Shown piece by piece: positions 6,332 to 9,914 of a stretch of 9,914 nt of DNA. A program made the translations under genes and the position numbers. The notes under the pieces are model-generated. The model worked only from the letters and a program-made list of their open reading frames with translations. It was not told the origin of the DNA and searched no databases. The stretch's first letter is position 1; each line of letters begins with the position of its first letter. The stretch spans positions 1-9,914 of the forward strand of contig JBKDUF010000122.1 in the NCBI GenBank assembly GCA_046339595.1, given 5' to 3'. The DNA is from Ga0077527 sp021300125. GTDB lineage: Bacteria > Pseudomonadota > Gammaproteobacteria > Burkholderiales > SG8-41.

Positions 6332-6880
6332 TCAGGCGGCTTTCTTGGTCGCTTTTTTCACCGAGGCGGTGGCCTGGGTGGCAGCGGCTTCGAGGTTCGA
6401 CTGGGTGGCCTGCGCGAACTGCTTGGCGACCTTGGTCAGGTTGTCGTAAGCCGAGTTGACGGCGCCGATGGCCGATTTCAGCGCGGCGACGCCGACTTCC
6501 GAACCCGCCGGGGCGGTTTTCACCATCTTGTCGAGACCGGACACCAGTTCCTTGTTGAACTCGGCGACCTGGGCTTCGACCAGCTTGCCGAATTCAGCCT
6601 GGGTTTCGGTGGCCACATCGTAGAGGCTCTTGGCGTAGGCGGTGGCTTTCTCGATCGACGGCTGGGCCAGGTTGTCTTTCAGCGCGGCAAACTGCTGCAG
6701 GTCCTTGACCGAGGCCAGGGCTTTCGCGCCTTCAAAGCTGTCGGCGAAGGCGGTCTTGGCGGCCTTCAGCTGCAGGTCGATCACCTTCTCGGCACCTTCG
6801 ATGGCCACGCCGGCGAATTTCATCGCCACTTCGAGGTTGGCTTTGTTCAGCGCAATAAGTTGTTCGGGAGTCTGATACAT
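6332..6880 (-). CDS. phaP: Phasin family protein (PHA granule-associated)
   Basis: A 182-residue, helix-rich protein of the phasin family, which coats polyhydroxyalkanoate granules in the cytoplasm and controls their size and number. The N terminus MYQTPEQLIALNKANLE is typical of betaproteobacterial PhaP. After it come amphipathic helices rich in Ala, Lys, Glu and Gln with few turns, consistent with coiled-coil packing and surface binding. The tail (about 160-182) is Ala/Thr/Lys-rich and ends KKATKKAA, as is common in phasins. There is no signal peptide and no catalytic motif. The start ATG (6880-6878) has a very strong Shine-Dalgarno, AAAGGAGA, 7 bases upstream, fitting an abundant protein. 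A near-consensus promoter lies at 6961-6988 and an efficient terminator at 6277-6307, so the gene is probably monocistronic. Organisms often have several phasins, so the symbol indicates the family rather than a specific paralogue. Confidence 0.93.
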   Translation of the reverse strand: MYQTPEQLIALNKANLEVAMKFAGVAIEGAEKVIDLQLKAAKTAFADSFEGAKALASVKDLQQFAALKDNLAQPSIEKATAYAKSLYDVATETQAEFGKLVEAQVAEFNKELVSGLDKMVKTAPAGSEVGVAALKSAIGAVNSAYDNLTKVAKQFAQATQSNLEAAATQATASVKKATKKAA

Positions 6881-6941
6881 GTTATTTCTCCTTTAAAAAC
6901 AATAAATAACGAGGTTTTCCAGTTCAGGCGCCACCAAAAAT

Positions 6942-6956
6942 ATTGCGCCGCACAAT
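6942..6956 (-). promoter_or_regulatory. Near-palindrome over the predicted phasin transcription start (possible operator)
   Basis: Read on the minus strand, ATTGTGCGGCGCAAT is a 15-base palindrome with a single mismatched pair, placed 4 bases downstream of the -10 hexamer and so covering the expected start of transcription. That position would suit a repressor. PhaR-type regulators are known to repress phasin genes in PHA producers, but assigning this site to PhaR is inference. Confidence 0.4.
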
Positions 6957-6960
6957 TTCA

Positions 6961-6988
6961 ATTATAAGGGCGGTCACTGCCAAGTCAA
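6961..6988 (-). promoter_or_regulatory. Near-consensus sigma-70 promoter of the phasin gene
   Basis: On the minus strand TTGACT (6988-6983) and a perfect TATAAT (6966-6961) are separated by 16 bases. The expected start is near 6954, leaving a leader of about 73 bases that ends in the strong Shine-Dalgarno before ATG 6880. Eleven of twelve hexamer bases match consensus, the best promoter seen in the window. Confidence 0.8.
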
Positions 6989-7154
6989 GGGTTTGAACCA
7001 AAATTATCTTGCATTGCAGCATTACAACGCTTGATACTGCGCGATCAGGTTGCCCCAGGCCACCGGTCATAGTAAATAACTGTTTATAATCAATAACTTA
7101 AAATAATTCCGCGGTTGGTGATGGCTAACTGCAGGCATCCTGGGCGCTGCCAAA

Positions 7155-7212
7155 GGGGCTTAAAACGGGGCTTAAATGGGGGCTTAAAAGAGGGGGCTTA
7201 AAAAGGGGCTTA
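7155..7212 (+). repeat. Five-copy GGGGCTTA(A) array upstream of the HIT gene
   Basis: GGGGCTTA recurs at 7155, 7167, 7179, 7193 and 7205 (start to start 12, 12, 14 and 12 bases), separated by short A-rich linkers. The five runs of 4-5 Gs are 7-9 bases apart, so the plus strand, or its RNA, might fold into a long-loop G-quadruplex. The array ends about 37 bases before the HIT start codon. Whether it is transcribed is unknown. Confidence 0.85.
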
Positions 7213-7249
7213 TCATGCCCGCCTCGACCATTCCATCGGGAGCCCCACC

Positions 7250-7588
7250 ATGCCCACCCTGTTCAGCAAGATCATCACGCGCGAGATCCCGGCCGATATC
7301 GTGTACGAAGACGAGCGCTGTCTGGCCTTTCGCGACATCAACCCCCAGGCCCCGGTGCACGTGCTGCTGATTCCGAAGCAGGAAATTCCGCGGCTGGCCG
7401 ATGCCGCGCCTGAACACGAGGCGTTACTGGGACACCTGATGCTGACCGCGGGGAAAATCGCGCGCCAGCTGGGCATGGGTGATGCGTTCCGGCTGGTGGT
7501 GAACAGCGGCGCCGGCGCGGGGCAGACGGTGTTTCACCTGCACCTGCACCTTCTTGCCGGACGGCCGATGCGCTGGCCGCCCGGCTAA
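7250..7588 (+). CDS. hinT: HIT-family nucleotide phosphoramidase (HinT-like)
   Basis: A 112-residue member of the histidine triad family. HinT enzymes hydrolyse adenosine 5'-phosphoramidates such as AMP-lysine, acting as cytoplasmic homodimers. The start FSKIITREIPADIVYEDE and the block FRDINPQAPVHVLLIPK (27-43) are characteristic. The triad motif is HLHLHLL at 96-102, with His98 the expected nucleophile, followed by AGRPMRWPPG like the HinT C-terminal segment. Other expected residues are Asn85, Gly91 and Gln92 before the triad. ATG 7250 has GGGAG 7 bases upstream (7238-7242). The gene stands alone, divergent from the phasin gene and convergent with the Bug gene, whose stop is only 13 bases away, without an obvious terminator between them. 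The physiological substrate is not indicated by the context. Confidence 0.93.
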   Translation: MPTLFSKIITREIPADIVYEDERCLAFRDINPQAPVHVLLIPKQEIPRLADAAPEHEALLGHLMLTAGKIARQLGMGDAFRLVVNSGAGAGQTVFHLHLHLLAGRPMRWPPG

Positions 7589-7601
7589 GTGAAGGCAGGC
7601 C

Positions 7602-8576
7602 TCAGTCGGCAGTGATGCCGAGTTCCTTCACCGCGGCCTTGTAACGCACCAGCTGGTCGGCCACGAATTTCGCGAACTCTTCCGGCGAGTTGGTCACCGG
7701 ATCGACGCCGAGCGCCAGGAACTTCTGCCCCACTTCCTGCGAAGCCATCGCGGTGATGGTCGCCTTGTGCAGGCGCTGCAGGATGGGCCTGGGTGTTTTC
7801 GCCGGTGCCATCAGGCCGAACCAGCCGAAGGACTGATACGTGGGCACGCCGGCCTCGGCCACCGTGGGCACATCCGGCAGTGTCGGCGAACGCTTCAGGC
7901 CGCCCACCGCCAGCGCGCGCAATTTGCCGGACTGCACCTGCGCGGTCATGCTCGCCATCGGCCCGAAATAGAACTGGGTCTCGCCGGCCATCGTCGCCGC
8001 CACCGAGGGCGCGCCGCCCTTGTACGGCACATGGGTCGTCAGCTTGTCGATGCCGGCGCGATGCACGAACAGCGCCACCGCGTAGTGGCTGGTGGAGCCG
8101 GTGCCGCCCGAGGCGTAATTGAGCGAACGCGGTTTGGCTTTGGCCAGCGCGATCAGCTCGCTCATCGTGTTCACGCGCAGCGAAGGATTCGCCACCAGCA
8201 GGTTCTGCGAGATGGCGAACAGCGAGATTGGCGCGAAATCCTTTACCGGGTCGTAATTGAGCTTGTCCTTCAGGGCCGGAGAAAACGAGTGCGTGGACAC
8301 CGAGGCGGCGAGCAGCGTGTAGCCGTCGGGGTTGGCGCGTGCCGCAATCTCGGCGCCCAGTGTGCCGCCGGCGCCGCCGCGGTTGTCGATCACCATCGGC
8401 TGGCCCAGCATTTCACCGATGCGGATCGCAACAATGCGGCCGATGGTGTCGTTGGCACCGCCGGGGGGATTGGGGGAGACCATGCGCACCGGGCGGTTGG
8501 GATAGTCCTGGGCCTGGGTGATTGCGGGTGACACGGCGAGGCATGCGGCGGCCAGCGCCGGCAGCATTTTGTTCAT
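7602..8576 (-). CDS. Bug/TctC-family periplasmic solute-binding protein
   Basis: A 324-residue extracytoplasmic binding protein of the tripartite tricarboxylate transporter (Bug) family, very numerous in Burkholderiales. A signal peptide is evident: MNKM, a hydrophobic stretch (5-19) and a likely cleavage after TQA (22). Family blocks follow in order: YPNRPVRMVSPNPPGGAND (25-43), VIDNRGGAGGTLGAE (62-76), NPDGYTLL (82-89), then LNYASGGTGSTSH, HVPYKGGAPSV and LPDVPTVAEAG further on. In this fold the two glycine-rich loops of the first lobe bind a carboxylate of the ligand through water. No TctA/TctB membrane genes are nearby, so it is an orphan Bug, as is usual. It lies 36 bases downstream of the Gfo/Idh gene and has GGAGGA (8586-8581) before ATG 8576. 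The ligand is probably an organic acid or a related compound used by the upstream dehydrogenases. Confidence 0.95.
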   Translation of the reverse strand: MNKMLPALAAACLAVSPAITQAQDYPNRPVRMVSPNPPGGANDTIGRIVAIRIGEMLGQPMVIDNRGGAGGTLGAEIAARANPDGYTLLAASVSTHSFSPALKDKLNYDPVKDFAPISLFAISQNLLVANPSLRVNTMSELIALAKAKPRSLNYASGGTGSTSHYAVALFVHRAGIDKLTTHVPYKGGAPSVAATMAGETQFYFGPMASMTAQVQSGKLRALAVGGLKRSPTLPDVPTVAEAGVPTYQSFGWFGLMAPAKTPRPILQRLHKATITAMASQEVGQKFLALGVDPVTNSPEEFAKFVADQLVRYKAAVKELGITAD

Positions 8577-8612
8577 GGAGTCCTCCGGGATGCTTGCGTT
8601 TTTGTTTGGGCG

Positions 8613-9698
8613 TCAGGTTTCGAGCGGCAGCCGGACGGGCTTGCCGTCACGCGCCGAGCGTTCGATGGCGATCGTGGTCTGCAGGTTGACCATCGCCTGT
8701 TCCGGCGTGGTGTGTACGGTCGGGTGGCCGGTGACCAGATGGTCGAGCCAGGCTCGGGTTTCGTTGCCCAGCGGCCCCCAGAAGTCGCCTACTGCCCAGT
8801 CGCCGGCGGTGTTGCTGCCGAGGAAGGCCATATTGACCGCATGGTCCGGCACATACGCATGGGGAATGCCCTTGTCCGAATACAGTACGTGGTCCATGTG
8901 GTCATCGTCGATGATCATCGTGCCTTCAGTGCCGAGCAGCTCGACGCGGTCGGACTGGCCCAGCGTCGGGTATTTCGCCGGCAGCGCGTAGCTGACGCCG
9001 AAGTTGACCACTGCGCCGTCGGCAAATGTGACGATGGCCCAGGTGACGTCGTCGGCACCGTAGCCCGCCTCTCGGAAAATGCCCTTCTGGCCGCGGGCGA
9101 CGATCTCCACCGGCGGATTGCCCTCCATGAACCAGCACATCAGGTCAACGTAATAGGTCAGCACGTCCAGCACTGGCGTGGCGTGCGGGTCGCGCTTGAG
9201 GATCGAAAAGGCCTGGGCGCGCGAGTTGTAGACCCGGGCCAGCCCGCCCACGACTCGGCCGAGGCGGCCGTGATTCATCTGCTCCTTGGCGCGCAGGAAG
9301 CATTCCTTGTAGCGGCGGCTGTAGCCGACGCGAAGCTTGCCCCCAGTGGCCTTCAGCGTGGCGAGTACGTCCTCGGCATCGCGCAGCGACAGCGCGATCG
9401 GTTTTTCCACCAGCACCGGCTTGCCCAGCTCCAGCGCGCGCTTGATCGGCGCCGCATGCTCGCCCTCGGGTGTGGATACAAACACCGCGTTGACGTCCGG
9501 GTGCTCGATCAGCGCGAAGTTGTCGGTCGAATGCAGGTCGGCGCCCGCGGTATCTGCGAGGGCTTTCGCCTTGCCGGCGTCGAGGTCAGAGACCGCGAGG
9601 AATCCGACGGCGGGATGCTTTGCCGCCAGCCGCGCGCGCAGCGTGCCGATGCGTCCCGAACCGATGACGGCAACGCCGAGGGGTTTGTTCTGTTTCAA
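8613..9698 (-). CDS. Gfo/Idh/MocA-family oxidoreductase
   Basis: A 361-residue cytoplasmic NAD(P)-dependent dehydrogenase of the glucose-fructose/inositol dehydrogenase family. The N-terminal Rossmann domain shows VAVIGSGRIGTLRA (GSGRIG at 13-18), an acidic end of the second strand (SDLD, 37-40), FVSTPEGEH (73-81) and the family signature VEKP (97-100, with Lys99), then GYSRRY (125-130). The C-terminal alpha/beta domain is where the substrate sits. In the usual D-x-G-x-H-x-x-D active-site block the sequence reads D178-V-L-T-Y-Y-V-D185, so the common Gly and catalytic His are replaced by Leu180 and Tyr182. I chose TTG 9698 because GGAGGAG (9710-9704) lies 5 bases upstream and the Rossmann strand begins right after. 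The open frame continues 51 codons further upstream, but that part overlaps the stop of the preceding gene and looks unlike the family. The substrate is unknown, with a sugar, inositol or sugar-acid derivative likely. Confidence 0.88.
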   Translation of the reverse strand: MKQNKPLGVAVIGSGRIGTLRARLAAKHPAVGFLAVSDLDAGKAKALADTAGADLHSTDNFALIEHPDVNAVFVSTPEGEHAAPIKRALELGKPVLVEKPIALSLRDAEDVLATLKATGGKLRVGYSRRYKECFLRAKEQMNHGRLGRVVGGLARVYNSRAQAFSILKRDPHATPVLDVLTYYVDLMCWFMEGNPPVEIVARGQKGIFREAGYGADDVTWAIVTFADGAVVNFGVSYALPAKYPTLGQSDRVELLGTEGTMIIDDDHMDHVLYSDKGIPHAYVPDHAVNMAFLGSNTAGDWAVGDFWGPLGNETRAWLDHLVTGHPTVHTTPEQAMVNLQTTIAIERSARDGKPVRLPLET

Positions 9699-9703
9699 GG
9701 GGG

Positions 9704-9710
9704 CTCCTCC
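9704..9710 (-). promoter_or_regulatory. Strong Shine-Dalgarno deciding the TTG start of the Gfo/Idh gene
   Basis: GGAGGAG on the minus strand is followed by five Cs and TTG (9698-9696). It supports initiation at this rare start codon instead of any upstream start that would run through the neighbouring gene. Confidence 0.7.
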
Positions 9711-9714
9711 CGAA

Positions 9715-9733
9715 GCAGCGCCGAATGCGCTGC
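9715..9733 (-). promoter_or_regulatory. Intercistronic hairpin between the second 2-hydroxyacid dehydrogenase and Gfo/Idh genes
   Basis: GCAGCGC and GCGCTGC form a perfect 7-base-pair GC-rich stem with a 5-base loop, just after the upstream stop (9745) and 4 bases before the GGAGGAG. No U tract follows, so it is not an ordinary intrinsic terminator. It might stabilise or help process the mRNA, or it may be incidental. Confidence 0.5.
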
Positions 9734-9744
9734 AGCCCCCGATT

Positions 9745-9914
9745 CTAGTAGACGCGGTGAGCGACTGTACCGCCGCCCAGCACATGCTGGACGTTTTCCC
9801 AGGCGGCCTTGAACAGGAAGGCAGCCGACTGGCGGGTGACTCCGGCGACATGCGGCGTCAGCAGCAGGCGCGAGGCGGCTTCACCTTCCAGTTTCAGCAG
9901 CGGGTTGTCGGCGG
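9745..9914 (-). CDS. Second D-2-hydroxyacid dehydrogenase, C-terminal part only
   Basis: The last 55 codons of a minus-strand gene enter from the right edge and end at TAG (9747-9745). The translation reads ADNPLLKLEGEAASRLLLTP, then HVAGVT, then RQSAAFLFKAAWENVQHVLG. LLTPHVAGVT with the catalytic histidine and the following helix are the C-terminal hallmark of NAD-dependent D-2-hydroxyacid dehydrogenases (compare APHIGSST in the gene at 969-1952). The catalytic Arg and Glu and the Rossmann domain lie outside the window. It is 46 bases upstream of the Gfo/Idh start on the same strand and so probably belongs to that operon. It is clearly a different protein from the first dehydrogenase. Nothing can be said about cofactor or substrate from this fragment. 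Confidence 0.85.
   Translation of the reverse strand, partial: ADNPLLKLEGEAASRLLLTPHVAGVTRQSAAFLFKAAWENVQHVLGGGTVAHRVY

Larger units (their letters stand above)
6881..7249. other. 369-base regulatory region between the divergent phasin and HIT genes
   Basis: No gene is visible here. On the minus strand it holds the phasin leader (about 6881-6954), a near-palindrome (6942-6956) and the phasin promoter (6961-6988). TGCATTGCA (7010-7018), a 9-base palindrome, lies about 22 bases upstream of the phasin -35. A strongly AT-rich block (about 7071-7108) contains TATAAT (7085-7090) on the plus strand without a convincing -35, and a weak minus-strand pair (TTGATT, 16 bases, TATGAC, 7093-7066). The GGGGCTTA array at 7155-7212 follows, then about 37 bases of HIT leader with GGGAG at 7238-7242. 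Confidence 0.75.

Noticed and set aside
7155..7212. GGGGCTTA array as a CRISPR
   Set aside because: Units of about 8 bases with 4-6 base linkers are far too short for CRISPR repeats and spacers, and no cas gene is present.
7767..8531. A 254-codon plus-strand open frame inside the Bug region
   Set aside because: It is antisense to an unmistakable Bug protein with a signal peptide. The translation is His/Arg/Gly-rich and unrecognisable.
8712..9812. A 366-codon plus-strand open frame opposite the Gfo/Idh gene
   Set aside because: It is antisense to a protein with GSGRIG and VEKP motifs, and has no domain of its own.
9699..9851. Upstream extension of the Gfo/Idh frame by 51 codons
   Set aside because: This part overlaps the end of the preceding dehydrogenase and its translation is unlike the family. 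TTG 9698 with GGAGGAG is a better start.

Overview
The window looks like chromosomal DNA of a GC-rich betaproteobacterium, most likely of the order Burkholderiales. The reasons are an orphan Bug/TctC-type periplasmic binding protein, a PhaP-type phasin (a sign of polyhydroxyalkanoate storage), a TRAP-type permease fragment, and the overall codon use. No RNA genes, insertion sequences, phage genes or CRISPR arrays are visible.

Left edge (1-947): a fragment from the interior of a TRAP large permease (DctM-like) runs directly into the C-terminal part of an amidase-signature enzyme, in another frame, at about 133-141. The amidase lacks its N-terminal catalytic residues. It also has a premature TGA (903-905), after which normal-looking amidase tail codons continue to 947. 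This is either a real deletion/pseudogene scar or an assembly chimera.

Plus-strand metabolic cluster (969-4845): a 2-hydroxyacid (glyoxylate/hydroxypyruvate-type) dehydrogenase, an AEC-family permease, a 3-hydroxyisobutyrate/tartronate-semialdehyde-type dehydrogenase and a malyl-CoA-lyase-type HpcH/HpaI enzyme are closely spaced. The lyase family releases glyoxylate plus an acyl-CoA, and the two dehydrogenases belong to families acting on glyoxylate/hydroxypyruvate and on short semialdehydes. I infer a short-chain hydroxyacid/glyoxylate module fed by the AEC permease. The CoA-activating enzyme is not in the window.

Middle (4926-6307): a stand-alone CBS-pair protein with its own predicted promoter is followed by a MoaB/CinA-like molybdopterin-binding-domain protein that starts at TTG. 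A strong hairpin with A and T tracts (6277-6307) can terminate both this strand and the convergent phasin gene.

Phasin and regulatory region (6332-7249): the minus-strand phasin gene has an excellent Shine-Dalgarno, a near-consensus sigma-70 promoter, and a near-palindrome over the predicted start of transcription. The space up to the next gene also holds an AT-rich block and five copies of GGGGCTTA at about 12-base spacing, just before a HIT-family (HinT-like) gene.

Right part (7602-9914, minus strand): transcription runs from a partial second D-2-hydroxyacid dehydrogenase, through a Gfo/Idh/MocA oxidoreductase with a TTG start, to a Bug-type solute-binding protein. This looks like a small uptake/catabolic operon for an organic acid or sugar acid. 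The part that most deserves a second look is not a new system but the 133-141 fusion, the GGGGCTTA array, and the phasin control region.
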